Shown here: positions 16,273 through 25,489 of the stretch, piece by piece
Layout of the letters: each line of letters starts with the position of its first letter
Numbering within the stretch: position 1 is the first letter of the stretch
Source of the DNA: Cyclobacteriaceae bacterium
GTDB lineage: Bacteria; Bacteroidota; Bacteroidia; Cytophagales; Cyclobacteriaceae
NCBI GenBank assembly: GCA_022841475.1
Contig: JALHRJ010000020.1
Location: 16,929 to 80,928, forward strand
DNA: 64,000 nucleotides
Direction of reading: 5' to 3'
Translations under genes and position numbers: made by a program
Notes under the pieces: generated by a model
The model's input: only the letters and a program-made list of their open reading frames with translations
Told to the model about the DNA's origin: nothing
The model's database searches: none

Positions 16273-17808
16273 TTAGCGGGAATTTTTTACCACATCGGCC
16301 CGGGTGGGTCGGAACTTTCCTTTCCAATCAAAGCCCTTCAACTTTGTGTCGGCTTCTTTTATTTCGTGTGGAGGAATGAAAGATGCATCGGGCATGACAT
16401 AGGCGCTAATATTGTTCACTTTGCCTTCCTTGAAATTGATGCGCATGTTGCTACAGATCATTTTATTCATGCCTGTGATATAGGTGAGTTTGTATGTCTG
16501 GTTGTCCGCTTCAAGCTCTTTTTCTTGTAGTGGAAAATAGATACTCTCGCCATTCCCTTCAACCACCACATGGCTCATCATGCTTCCGGCAAAATAGGCC
16601 GTCATTCTTCGCCCTTTGATTTGATTGTAATTCTCTAACGAATCCTGGGACGCCACAAACGAATTGGCAATCATGTAAATTCGATCAATCTTTTTATCCT
16701 TCAATAACATCCGGATAGAATCTGCCGTGATCTGGTTCTCATCGCTCCAGAGAATTGGATTTGTAAAAAAATGGATCGTTGAGTCAATAGCTATATAGAC
16801 CAGGGAATCGGCTACGCCCTGCATATCGGTCTTAAAAATTTTCACTTGGTTATAAGCAAGCAATCTTTTCCTTTTGGGATCTTTACTTTCGATAGAAACA
16901 AGGGTATCAGCCGTAATGTAGAGAGTGTCCAGTGCATCTCCGATCTTGGCTACATACGCATTGCCATACACTTTGGAAATCCCACTCTTCTTGTCATAGA
17001 AACTATTATCGCCATAGATGATCATATTCTCTTCTTTGGAAGTCATGACAACATGGCCTTTAGCCTTATACATTTTGCTGGCATCATCAATCAGATATTC
17101 GTCACCTTTGATTTTATATTCCGCAGTTTCAATCTGACCCAGGTTGAGGATGGATTCCTTTCTGCTGGTATTATAAAATCCACTTTTGTAAACGGCAACT
17201 CCACCCTCTTTGTCAGTTACGGTTGTGCTATCGCGGAAGTAAATGATTTTTGTTTTCGAGTTATACTGAAGGGTGTCGGATGTTAGCGTGTAATCAGGGT
17301 TAACGCCAACAACGTTTGTTTTAAAAGATGCCAGATTGGTGCGGATATCGTAATACCCTTTTTTGCTGGTAAGTACATTGGTGGTATCTACCAGTTTGCC
17401 ACCATTGAAATAACGGGCTTCATTCTTTGGCCGATCGTAATCCAGAAAATCGGTGTACAGCGTAGCAATACCGAGTTTGGTGAAAACTACATTCTTTCGC
17501 AGGTAGGCAATCTTTTTATTGCCATCGTAAGACAAGCCATTCGAGGTAGCATCTACGGAATCTCCTTCTGTAATATGAATTTTCCCAAAAGCTTCAATCC
17601 GGTTTTGACTTTTAAAGAAGTGTGCTGAGTCGCAGTAAATGGTAGTTTTATTTTGGATAAAAATGACATTGCCCAGCACTCTGTCAAAACGCTGGCCGTC
17701 TTTTACACTACCCAACCATTCATCTGCCTTTTTAAGTTTTACTTTCTTTTGGGCAAAGACAGGTGTGAAGCTGATGAGAGTAAATAAGAAAATTGCGAAG
17801 CGTAACAT
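16273..17808 (-). CDS. OstA/LptA-like organic solvent tolerance protein
   Basis: A 511-residue exported protein with signal peptide MLRFAIFLFTLISFTPVFAQ. It contains repeated beta-jellyroll-like units of the OstA/LptA type: DRVLGNVIFIQNKTTIYCDSA, AFGKIHITEGDSVDATSNGL, KGHVVMTSKEENMIIYGDNS. These proteins bridge lipopolysaccharide across the periplasm; the Bacteroidota form is longer and its exact role is inferred. It is divergent from tilS. A TATTTTTG box ends 7 bases before its ATG. Confidence 0.82.
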   Translation of the reverse strand: MLRFAIFLFTLISFTPVFAQKKVKLKKADEWLGSVKDGQRFDRVLGNVIFIQNKTTIYCDSAHFFKSQNRIEAFGKIHITEGDSVDATSNGLSYDGNKKIAYLRKNVVFTKLGIATLYTDFLDYDRPKNEARYFNGGKLVDTTNVLTSKKGYYDIRTNLASFKTNVVGVNPDYTLTSDTLQYNSKTKIIYFRDSTTVTDKEGGVAVYKSGFYNTSRKESILNLGQIETAEYKIKGDEYLIDDASKMYKAKGHVVMTSKEENMIIYGDNSFYDKKSGISKVYGNAYVAKIGDALDTLYITADTLVSIESKDPKRKRLLAYNQVKIFKTDMQGVADSLVYIAIDSTIHFFTNPILWSDENQITADSIRMLLKDKKIDRIYMIANSFVASQDSLENYNQIKGRRMTAYFAGSMMSHVVVEGNGESIYFPLQEKELEADNQTYKLTYITGMNKMICSNMRINFKEGKVNNISAYVMPDASFIPPHEIKEADTKLKGFDWKGKFRPTRADVVKNSR

Positions 17809-17815
17809 GCGGGTT

Positions 17816-17823
17816 CAAAAATA
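17816..17823 (-). promoter_or_regulatory. -7 box TATTTTTG next to a start codon
   Basis: Minus-strand match to TAnnTTTG, ending 7 bases before the ATG of the OstA-like gene. No TTG is found at the expected -33 distance. Confidence 0.4.
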
Positions 17824-17881
17824 AAGAAAAGTTAATGGTATTAGAGGTTGGTTCGCGCAATACATGCCTGAAGGATTAATG

Positions 17882-17913
17882 TTGAGCTACTCATTATTGA
17901 AGTACTATCTTTG
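17882..17913 (+). promoter_or_regulatory. tilS promoter, close to the start codon
   Basis: TTG (17882-17884), 21 bases, TATCTTTG (17906-17913). The GTG start of tilS is only 5 bases downstream, so the transcript may carry almost no leader. Confidence 0.7.
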
Positions 17914-17918
17914 AACCT

Positions 17919-19241
17919 GTGAAAGAACAATTTCTCAACTATCTGGAAGGGTTGGGCTTGAATAGGGAAACTGCCTACAAACCCTTGCTGGCTGTAAGTG
18001 GCGGACTCGACTCGATGGTGATGGCCCATTTGTTTCATAGCTGTGGTTATACGTTTGCTGTGGCTCATGTTAATTTTCAATTGCGAGGAATGGAGTCGGA
18101 CGGAGACGAGCAGTTTGTGAAAGACTGGTGTCAGCACCGGCAGATTCCGTTTTATAGTGCACGGTTCGAGACCAACAATTATGCCACGGAGAACAAACTT
18201 TCAATCCAGATGGCTGCCCGTGAGCTTCGGTATCGGTGGTTTGACGAAGTATTGACGAAAGGAAGCTTTCACTTTATTGCCACAGCCCATCATTTAAGTG
18301 ATTCATTGGAGACAGTGTTGATTAACCTGACTCGAGGTAGCGGAATTGAAGGCATGGCTGGCATCGCTCCGAAGTCGGGTAATCGAATTCGTCCCTTATT
18401 ATTTGCAACACGTTCCGAGATTGAAAGCTATGCGGCTAAAAATGAAATTTCCTGGCGCGAAGATTCCAGTAATCTGACGGATGACTACCAGCGAAATTTT
18501 ATCCGGCATCATATTGTGCCGCAGCTCCAAAAACTGAATCCATCGCTTGAAGAGACGTTCCGGGAAACTTCCACAAGAATTCAGGGCGACCTGGCAATTC
18601 TTAAAAATGTGCTTGCGGAATGGATGAAACTCCATGTTCATCAGGAGGGAGAAATTACCCGGATCAATAAACACGGAATCTTGCCTGGGGAAGGCAACGC
18701 TTACCTCTGGCATTATATTCGCCAATTTGGGTTTAGCTATTCACAAAGCGAGGATATTCTTCGTGCCTTATCGGGTCAGTCAGGTAAACAGTTTATTTCT
18801 AACACACACAAACTGGTGATTGATCGGGACTTTCTGATTCTTACCCCAGTCTCTCAAATCTTTGAGGAGGTTATTATTGAGGCTATTCAGGAAACGGCTG
18901 TTCTGGGGTCGCTCCAACTGTTGATAGAACCTATAGAGGAATTAACTTCATCCACGGACACACAGTTAGCCATCGTTGATTTTGAGAAGGTAAATTTTCC
19001 TCTCGTCTGGAGGAAGTGGAAGGCAGGTGATTTCTTTTATCCTTTAGGGATGACACATCGTAAAAAAATCAGTGATTTTTTGATTGATAGCAAGATTTCC
19101 AGGGGCGAGAAGGATTTTGTGACCATACTCGAGTCGGCCGGAGAAATAGTGTGGGTGGTTGGGCACCGTATCGATAATCGTTTTAGATTAACTCCCGAAT
19201 CCAGAAAGGGACTATCCTTTTTTATTCAGCCTTATTTATAG
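17919..19241 (+). CDS. tilS: tRNA(Ile)-lysidine synthase
   Basis: Modifies cytidine 34 of tRNA-Ile(CAU) to lysidine, so that it reads AUA codons. It has 440 residues. The N-type ATP pyrophosphatase motif SGGLDS is at residues 27-32, and AHHLSDSLETVLINL and GIEGMAGI are conserved parts of the PP-loop domain. The C-terminal domain contains GDFFYPLGM and KKISDFLID, typical of TilS. It starts with GTG just after the promoter. Essential housekeeping gene. Confidence 0.95.
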   Translation: MKEQFLNYLEGLGLNRETAYKPLLAVSGGLDSMVMAHLFHSCGYTFAVAHVNFQLRGMESDGDEQFVKDWCQHRQIPFYSARFETNNYATENKLSIQMAARELRYRWFDEVLTKGSFHFIATAHHLSDSLETVLINLTRGSGIEGMAGIAPKSGNRIRPLLFATRSEIESYAAKNEISWREDSSNLTDDYQRNFIRHHIVPQLQKLNPSLEETFRETSTRIQGDLAILKNVLAEWMKLHVHQEGEITRINKHGILPGEGNAYLWHYIRQFGFSYSQSEDILRALSGQSGKQFISNTHKLVIDRDFLILTPVSQIFEEVIIEAIQETAVLGSLQLLIEPIEELTSSTDTQLAIVDFEKVNFPLVWRKWKAGDFFYPLGMTHRKKISDFLIDSKISRGEKDFVTILESAGEIVWVVGHRIDNRFRLTPESRKGLSFFIQPYL

Positions 19242-19313
19242 CAATAGCTTTTTCTTTTGGCTCCCTGAGTGATAAATTGCGGCCCGATTTGACAGACTTA
19301 ATCTTTTAATATC

Positions 19314-20243
19314 ATGAAAATAACTGTTGTTGGTGCCGGAAACGTGGGAGCCACCTGTGCGGATGTCCTTGCGTACAAAGAAATAGCAAATGAAATTGTG
19401 TTGGTGGATATCCGTGAGGGATTTGCTGAGGGCAAAGCGCTTGATATCTGGCAAAAAGCACCTATCGACTTATATGATAGTCGAACGATAGGTTCAACCA
19501 ACGACTATACTAAAACGGCTGGTTCTGAGGTGGTGGTAATTACTTCGGGTTTACCGCGCAAGCCGGGCATGACCCGCGATGATTTGATTACAACCAATGC
19601 GGGTATTGTAAAATCAGTTACCGAAAATGTGGTAAAACATTCGCCTAATGCAATTATCATCGTGGTTTCAAACCCATTGGATGTAATGACCTATCAGGCT
19701 CATATCACTTCCAAATTGCCGCGTACCCGCGTAATGGGTATGGCGGGTATCCTGGACACTGCCCGGTACCGGGCATTTTTAGCAGAGGCACTTAATGTAT
19801 CTCCTAAAGACATTCAGGCGTTGTTGTTAGGTGGACATGGTGATACCATGGTACCGCTACCTCGTTATACCACTGTATCAGGTATTCCGGTAACTGAATT
19901 AATTGACAAGGATAAATTAAACGCAATCATCGAACGCACAAAAGTAGGGGGTGGCGAATTAGTAAAACTGATGGGCACCTCGGCCTGGTATGCACCGGGT
20001 TCTGCTGCAGCGCAAATGGTTGAATCTATTGTGAAAGATCAGAAGAGGATTTTACCAGTATGTATGCAACTGGATGGCGAGTATGGAATTAAGGATTGTT
20101 ATTTGGGTGTGCCTGTGGTACTCGGCAAAAAGGGAATTGAAAAGGTAATTGAGCTAGACTTGAACAGCGATGAAAAAGCTTTGCTTGAAACCAGCCGCAA
20201 GCATGTGAAGGAAGTAATGGAAGTATTAGATAAGTTGAGCTAG
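19314..20243 (+). CDS. mdh: Malate dehydrogenase
   Basis: NAD-dependent malate dehydrogenase of the lactate-dehydrogenase-like type, 309 residues, TCA cycle, cytoplasm. The Rossmann motif GAGNVGATCADVL is at residues 7-19. Substrate-binding arginines are in LPRKPGMTRDDL, and the catalytic histidine lies in LLGGHGDTMVPL near residue 175. The gene is followed by a strong terminator. Confidence 0.96.
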   Translation: MKITVVGAGNVGATCADVLAYKEIANEIVLVDIREGFAEGKALDIWQKAPIDLYDSRTIGSTNDYTKTAGSEVVVITSGLPRKPGMTRDDLITTNAGIVKSVTENVVKHSPNAIIIVVSNPLDVMTYQAHITSKLPRTRVMGMAGILDTARYRAFLAEALNVSPKDIQALLLGGHGDTMVPLPRYTTVSGIPVTELIDKDKLNAIIERTKVGGGELVKLMGTSAWYAPGSAAAQMVESIVKDQKRILPVCMQLDGEYGIKDCYLGVPVVLGKKGIEKVIELDLNSDEKALLETSRKHVKEVMEVLDKLS

Positions 20244-20275
20244 AAAATTCAAACCGTAAATAGGGAAGCCATAAA

Positions 20276-20299
20276 AGTCAGGTTAGCCTGACTTTTTTT
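20276..20299 (+). terminator. Rho-independent terminator of mdh
   Basis: Stem AGTCAGG / CCTGACT with loop TTAG, followed by six T. It begins 33 bp after the mdh stop. Confidence 0.9.
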
Positions 20300-20336
20300 G
20301 TGCGTATTCGCAAGCAGTCTTGTGAATCCCGAAGTT

Positions 20337-21104
20337 CTATTTATGTCCAACATAAAGCACTTCACCCTTTTGCAGTCCAAAGTGTTGTGAGGTTGAGTCG
20401 GGTAGCATGGAAGCGAATGAACTGGCTTCAGCTTTTAAGCCAGCACGTTCAATTCTTGCAGGATAATCAAATCCAAATTTCCGTACGTGATCATCCTGAC
20501 CGAAAATCTTTTCACGCTCACGCGGATGGGTGATAGAAGAATCCTCAAATGTAACTTCCGGAATTGGTGAAAAAAAAGGCACCTGCATAATCGCCCAACC
20601 TCCGGGTTTTAGTACGCGATAAATTTCACTCATAGCTTTGATGTCGTCTTGCACATGTTCCAGCACATGGTTGCACAGCACTACATCAAAATGATTTTCC
20701 CCAAAAGGGATTTGATGAATGTCCATCTTCACTTTGGCAAGAGGCGATTCTATATCGGCTGTAATGTATTTGTCACCATGCCGTTTTTCGAAGCGTTTCA
20801 TAAAACAAGGTTCAGGCGCGATGTGCAACACATCGAGTTGGGTAGAAAAAAAATTAGTTTTCTCCGTCAGGTAAAGCCAAATTAACCGATGTCGTTCCAA
20901 ACTCAGGCAATTTGGGCAAAGGGCATTGGGTCGTGGATTGATGCGCCCATAGGGAAGAAACTTCCGGTAGTGACTTTTACATATGGGGCATTCTACTTTA
21001 TTTCCTCTATAAAAAATTCCTACGGTCTTTAAACCAATACCGCTAAAAAGTTGCAGGTATTTGCGGGGAACAAACCTTATAAGAAGGGCTATCAGGTACT
21101 TCAT
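20337..21104 (-). CDS. Class I SAM-dependent methyltransferase with zinc ribbon
   Basis: About 255 residues. Two cysteine pairs, CPIC near residue 40 and CPNC near residue 65, suggest a zinc ribbon ahead of the methyltransferase fold. In the fold, FDVVLCNHVLEHVQDD and YRVLKPGGWAIMQVPF are the classical motifs of Methyltransf_11 type enzymes. The target is unknown; related proteins occur with surface-glycan genes, but no such neighbours are present. Start at ATG 21102-21104. The upstream TTG at 21113 lies inside the promoter box and is rejected. Confidence 0.82.
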   Translation of the reverse strand: MKYLIALLIRFVPRKYLQLFSGIGLKTVGIFYRGNKVECPICKSHYRKFLPYGRINPRPNALCPNCLSLERHRLIWLYLTEKTNFFSTQLDVLHIAPEPCFMKRFEKRHGDKYITADIESPLAKVKMDIHQIPFGENHFDVVLCNHVLEHVQDDIKAMSEIYRVLKPGGWAIMQVPFFSPIPEVTFEDSSITHPREREKIFGQDDHVRKFGFDYPARIERAGLKAEASSFASMLPDSTSQHFGLQKGEVLYVGHK

Positions 21105-21110
21105 GGGCGG

Positions 21111-21118
21111 CAAAGTTA
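21111..21118 (-). promoter_or_regulatory. -7 box TAACTTTG next to a start codon
   Basis: Minus-strand match to TAnnTTTG, ending 6 bases before the methyltransferase ATG, which points to a very short or absent leader. No TTG at the ideal distance. Confidence 0.45.
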
Positions 21119-21280
21119 ATATTTACTCAATAGTCTGCTACAGACTGCCCATAGTGGCCCATTGACATATTTTGTTAATCATTAAAACTATTTCCTTCAA
21201 TCCCCCATCTTTATACTGGAAACCAGAAATTGAGCTCAAAATAATAGTTTTCCGTGGCCGGAACCTTACTTGACATAGCT

Positions 21281-21883
21281 ATGATGCATTCGGATGCCCT
21301 GATAACCCGGGCCCGCGAGGGAGATAAGAATGCTCAGGGTAAATTAGTGCAGTTGTGGTACAAACGCATTTATAATTTCTCCTATAAATTCTTTTTTGAC
21401 CACGACCTGGCGATGGAGGTTTCGCAAAAGACCTTCATCAGTATGCATCGCAATCTGGAAGGGCTACAAGAAGTTACCCGGTTTCGGTCCTGGCTTTATA
21501 CTATTGCCATAAACAATTGCCGCGAAGAGTTGCGAAAACGAAAGGCGAACCGATCGGTTTCCCTGCACGACCTGCGACCCGGAGAAAGCGAAGAGAGTTT
21601 TGCGTGGGAAGCCAGTAGCGGCCGGGGTGAAAATCCGGAGCGGCAACTTAGACAATCGGAATTATCAGACTTGCTGCAGCAATGTTTGATGGAACTAAGT
21701 GATGAGCAACGAGAGGTGGTGATCATGAAAGAGTACGAAGGATTAAAGTTCAGGGAAATAGCAGAGGCTCTTCGGATTTCGGAGAATACAGTGAAGTCGA
21801 GAATGTATTATGGCCTGGATGGATTGAAGAAGATTTTGGAACGCAAGAATATCACTAAGGAAACAATTGGTTATGAATTATAA
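21281..21883 (+). CDS. ECF RNA polymerase sigma factor
   Basis: Sigma-70 ECF type, about 200 residues. Region 2 is seen in FFFDHDLAMEVSQKTFISMH and FRSWLYTIAINNCREELRKR. Region 4 is seen in LSDEQREVVIMKEYEGLKFREI and the helix-turn-helix ENTVKSRMYYGLDGLK. Start taken at ATG 21281 rather than the upstream GTG 21254. It is the first gene of a three-gene operon, and its stop overlaps the anti-sigma start by 11 bp. Confidence 0.9.
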   Translation: MMHSDALITRAREGDKNAQGKLVQLWYKRIYNFSYKFFFDHDLAMEVSQKTFISMHRNLEGLQEVTRFRSWLYTIAINNCREELRKRKANRSVSLHDLRPGESEESFAWEASSGRGENPERQLRQSELSDLLQQCLMELSDEQREVVIMKEYEGLKFREIAEALRISENTVKSRMYYGLDGLKKILERKNITKETIGYEL

Positions 21884-22733
21884 ACCGGACGAAAGCACCC
21901 TAATCTCTTATCTGTATGGAGAGTTGGATGCAAAGGAAACAGCGAAGCTACAAGAGTACTTCCTTCAACACCCGGAGGAACTCAGCAAACTTCAGCAATT
22001 AACCGAAGTTAGAAACGTGCTCAAGGTTGCCGAAGATCAAGAGGTGATTGCTCCACCTATCTTTATGGATGGCCCAAGTCAAGCTTCGCGGTTTTGGCAA
22101 AGCGGCTATGTTAAAACGATTTTAAGTATTGCAGCTTCGTTTCTGCTTTTGCTTGTGGCCGCCCGGTTGATTGGCCCGGAAATTTCGTATTCCAAAGGTG
22201 AATTAAGAATTAGCTTTAACCAAGCAGCACCTATTGAAAAACCTGTTGTGCAAAATGATCCTACACCATCACTCACTTCTCATGAGATTCAGGGTATGAT
22301 TAACACATCGTTGGTAAAAAACAATGAGTTGATTGCAACGGAGTGGGAGATTAGCAACAAACGGATTCAAGCCTCTTTGCAAAACAATCTGGCCAGTAAC
22401 TCGGCAAAAATTGATGAGTTGATGAAGGTAACTTCTCAGGCTTCACAGGATCAGGTTCGGACGTTCGTAGCTGGATTGCAACAAGATAACCTGCAATTGA
22501 TGAAGGACTATATGGCACTTTCTACAAAAGATCAGCAAGTGTATGTAGAAAATTTGCTTGTTGATTTTTCAAAATACCTGCAGGAGCAACGCAAGCAAGA
22601 CCTCATGTTGTTTCAAACACGCATGAGCAGCATTGAGAAGAACACCGATCAGTTTAAATTAGAAACAGAACAAATTCTGGCAAGCATTATTGCCAACCCG
22701 GGAAACACATTTAAAAAAGTAAACAACTATTAA
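21873..22733 (+). CDS. Putative transmembrane anti-sigma factor with long coiled-coil tail
   Basis: Starts MNYKPDESTLISYLYGELDA, an anti-sigma-like cytoplasmic domain without zinc ligands. One membrane segment follows at about residues 83-101 (TILSIAASFLLLLVAARLI), then a periplasmic part of about 180 residues rich in glutamine and predicted coiled coil. The ATG at 21873 overlaps the sigma stop. The long helical tail is unusual for a simple anti-sigma factor and could contact the exported product of the next gene. Function inferred from position and N-terminus. Confidence 0.7.
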   Translation: MNYKPDESTLISYLYGELDAKETAKLQEYFLQHPEELSKLQQLTEVRNVLKVAEDQEVIAPPIFMDGPSQASRFWQSGYVKTILSIAASFLLLLVAARLIGPEISYSKGELRISFNQAAPIEKPVVQNDPTPSLTSHEIQGMINTSLVKNNELIATEWEISNKRIQASLQNNLASNSAKIDELMKVTSQASQDQVRTFVAGLQQDNLQLMKDYMALSTKDQQVYVENLLVDFSKYLQEQRKQDLMLFQTRMSSIEKNTDQFKLETEQILASIIANPGNTFKKVNNY

Positions 22734-22746
22734 AAATTGTATAGAT

Positions 22747-23955
22747 ATGAATAACGTAGCGAGGATTTTTGTGACGATAGGATTAGTAGGTTTGGCAACT
22801 GCCGCACAGGCACAAGGAAAGATAGACCAGGACCGGATGCAACGGGATATAGAGGTAACAGAAAATATTCTAAGCACACTAATTAAACAACAATTTGAAA
22901 AGCGTTCTTTCTTCCCGATGGAAATAAGGGGCGAGTATCGCGAAGGCCATGGAATAACCTATCGGTTACCCTATGAATTTAATGGTCCGATGATTTGGGG
23001 AGTACCGGGGGCCGATATTCAAATGCTGGATGGCAGATCGTTTAATTATACGTTCGAGTTTCCTTCTGGGGAGCAAGCTGAATTGTCGCGGATTCTTGAT
23101 GAACAGGGACGAATTAAAAACGAAACTATACGTGGCACAGAGCGTGCAAAAGTGGCATCAACTTCGCCACGCAGGGTCAATACAGATAGTATTCGTGAGG
23201 TCTCTACGGATAAAATTATTGAGTCTTGTAAAGAGTTTATTACTGACTATGGTGACTTGATCACCCAGTTGGCACCCGATGAAAAGATCATGATCACCAA
23301 CCGTGGCGATGGTGAGCGCATTTGGTATGGTGCGTTTGTGAATGCCTCGCGCCCAAGTTACGTTTCTATTGAGGCTAGCAAAGCTGATCTGACACAATTC
23401 CGACAAGGAAAAATTACGCGTGAGCAGTTCAGGAAAAACATCAAAGTAATCAACAGTGTAATGGATGATGAACTCCAACCTGATCTTGAATTGTTAACCA
23501 GTATTTTCAATCGCTTGTATCGCAAAGATCTATCTAAAACTTACTTCACGGAAGAGAATGTATATTATGAGAAACTGAAAGACTATGGCGTGATTTATTA
23601 TTTGCAGGTATATTCCAGCAATCAAAGTGAATATGATAGAAAGTATATAATGCCTACCCTGGGTTTGCAAGGCTTGAGCCAGGAAGAAAGAGATGCGAAA
23701 GTAAAAGAAATATATCCCCAATTTGAAAGAGACCTGAAGGCAGACATACTTGAATATGGGCGCACAGTAAAAAGTCTTCAGCCTAATGAATTGCTTGTGT
23801 TTGATGTAAAAGTAACTAAGTGTGAAGCGTGCAATATTCCAGTTTCCTTAGAAATAAGTATCAAGGCTGATGTGTTGAAAGAGTATGCTGCGGGTAAGCT
23901 CACGAAAGATGCTGCCCTGGCTAAAATGATTGTTAAAAAGGGAAACAATCAATAA
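22747..23955 (+). CDS. Exported protein of unknown function in an ECF sigma operon
   Basis: A 402-residue protein with signal peptide (ARIFVTIGLVGLATAAQAQ). It is not recognised as any named family. It contains a basic/serine linker near residue 135 (AKVASTSPRR), a helical mid-region, and one CxxC motif (TKCEACNIP) near residue 363. Located 13 bp after the anti-sigma gene and closed by a terminator, so it is most likely the signal input or output of this sigma system. No transmembrane barrel or catalytic motif was seen. Confidence 0.7.
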   Translation: MNNVARIFVTIGLVGLATAAQAQGKIDQDRMQRDIEVTENILSTLIKQQFEKRSFFPMEIRGEYREGHGITYRLPYEFNGPMIWGVPGADIQMLDGRSFNYTFEFPSGEQAELSRILDEQGRIKNETIRGTERAKVASTSPRRVNTDSIREVSTDKIIESCKEFITDYGDLITQLAPDEKIMITNRGDGERIWYGAFVNASRPSYVSIEASKADLTQFRQGKITREQFRKNIKVINSVMDDELQPDLELLTSIFNRLYRKDLSKTYFTEENVYYEKLKDYGVIYYLQVYSSNQSEYDRKYIMPTLGLQGLSQEERDAKVKEIYPQFERDLKADILEYGRTVKSLQPNELLVFDVKVTKCEACNIPVSLEISIKADVLKEYAAGKLTKDAALAKMIVKKGNNQ

Positions 23956-23963
23956 TATTTGGA

Positions 23964-24001
23964 GGGTGATGGGCTAAGAAAAGTGCCTTTCACCCTTTTT
24001 T
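23964..24001 (+). terminator. Terminator of the ECF sigma operon
   Basis: GGGTGA (23964-23969) pairs with TCACCC (23990-23995), with further inner pairing, followed by TTTTTT. Confidence 0.7.
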
Positions 24002-24060
24002 ATTGCCATTATTATTTATTCTTCGGGTGACTTGTAACCCTGAAGGTGAATTATCAGTAC

Positions 24061-24068
24061 TATCTTTA
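24061..24068 (+). promoter_or_regulatory. Possible -7 box TATCTTTA of the export operon
   Basis: Near match to TAnnTTTG, 52 bases before the adaptor ATG. A TTG stands 26 bases upstream, rather far. Weak call. Confidence 0.3.
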
Positions 24069-24120
24069 TACTAAAGCCAGTCTAAACCCTGTTATACTTA
24101 AATCTTAAAAGCCTAAATCT

Positions 24121-25449
24121 ATGAATAGAAGAAATATACTCATTGGAGCAGGCGCGGTGGTTGTGTTGCTAATTGGTTATTTTGTTGTACGAGGCGACAA
24201 AAATAGTGAATCCGCCTCCATCATGGCCACTGTTAAAGAGGGACAGTTCAGAATTGATATTGAAACAACGGGTGAGTTGGAAGCTAAGAATTCGGTAAAA
24301 ATTCAAGGACCACAATCTCTTCGTAATTTTCAAATCTGGCAGGTCACTATACAAAATATTATCAACGAAGGTACTGTGGTAAAGAAGGGTGACTGGGTAG
24401 CAACCCTGGATCGCTCAGAGTTTCAAAATAAATTTGCTGCCAAGCAGATTGAACTCGATAAAGCTAATTCAAAATTCAACCAAACTCAATTAGACACCAC
24501 CTTGATACTTAGGCAATCGCGCGATGAGTTGATTAATCTTAAATATGCGGTTGAAGAAACAGGAATAGTTCTTGAGCAATCCAAGTTTGAACCTCCCGCT
24601 ACTATCAAGCAAGCGGAGATCAATATGGATAAAGCTAAACGTGCGTACGAACAAGCTGTAGAAAATTATAAAATCAAGAAGAATCAGAACATTGAGAAGA
24701 TGCGTGAGGTCAATGCTGAATTGCGTAAAGTGCAATCTGAGTTTGAAGGAATGACAAAAGTACTGGAAGCCTTTAATGTGATGGCCCCTGAGGATGGTAT
24801 GGTGATTTATGAAAAGGGTTGGGATGGTAAGCCCATTAAAGCGGGCTCTCAAATTCAAATGTGGGAACCTACGGTTGCCACATTACCTGATCTTACAACC
24901 ATGATGTCAAAGACCTATGTTAACGAGGTAGATGTGCGCAAGGTAAAAGTAGGGCAACAAGTAGAGGTGGGACTCGATGCTTATCCCGACAAGAAACTGA
25001 CAGGTGCTGTGATGCGCGTTGCTAATGTGGGTGAGCAACGACCCAACTCGGATGCAAAAGTGTTTGAAGTAGCTGTTGAAATAAGTGGAACCGATGCCAC
25101 CTTAAGACCTTCTATGACCACCAGCAACAAAATTATAGCCAGTGTGCTGGATAGTGTTCTTTATGTTCCGCTCGAAAGTCTACATAGCCAGTTTGATTCA
25201 ATTACCTATGTATTTAAAAAAGATGGAATCAATACGGTGAAACAGGAAGTTATAATCGGTGAAACAAATGCGAACGATGCGGTTATCCTCGGTGGACTTA
25301 AAAAGGATGATCGGGTATTTCTTTCTGTGCCAGCGAAGTTAGAAGATCAGGAAATTGAGCTTTTACCACAACTGAATGGAAAGCGGGGAAAGAAAGATAA
25401 AGAGGAAGCTCCTGCCGATGTAAAGATTGTTTCAAACCCAAGCAAATAA
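24121..25449 (+). CDS. Periplasmic adaptor protein (HlyD/MacA family)
   Basis: Membrane fusion protein of 442 residues linking an inner-membrane transporter to a TolC channel. One N-terminal membrane anchor (about residues 6-24). A lipoyl/biotinyl-like hairpin half is seen in GTVVKKGDWVATLD, with a long coiled-coil hairpin at about 105-215. The second half (APEDGMVIYEKGWDGKPI) and a beta-barrel with VKVGQQVEVGLDAYPDKKLTG follow. It is the first gene of an operon with a FtsX-type permease and a TolC-like protein. No ATPase gene is present in the operon. Confidence 0.88.
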   Translation: MNRRNILIGAGAVVVLLIGYFVVRGDKNSESASIMATVKEGQFRIDIETTGELEAKNSVKIQGPQSLRNFQIWQVTIQNIINEGTVVKKGDWVATLDRSEFQNKFAAKQIELDKANSKFNQTQLDTTLILRQSRDELINLKYAVEETGIVLEQSKFEPPATIKQAEINMDKAKRAYEQAVENYKIKKNQNIEKMREVNAELRKVQSEFEGMTKVLEAFNVMAPEDGMVIYEKGWDGKPIKAGSQIQMWEPTVATLPDLTTMMSKTYVNEVDVRKVKVGQQVEVGLDAYPDKKLTGAVMRVANVGEQRPNSDAKVFEVAVEISGTDATLRPSMTTSNKIIASVLDSVLYVPLESLHSQFDSITYVFKKDGINTVKQEVIIGETNANDAVILGGLKKDDRVFLSVPAKLEDQEIELLPQLNGKRGKKDKEEAPADVKIVSNPSK

Positions 25450-25489
25450 TCCGGTGATATTCACGAATCGGTATTTCTCGCCTCGCTTG

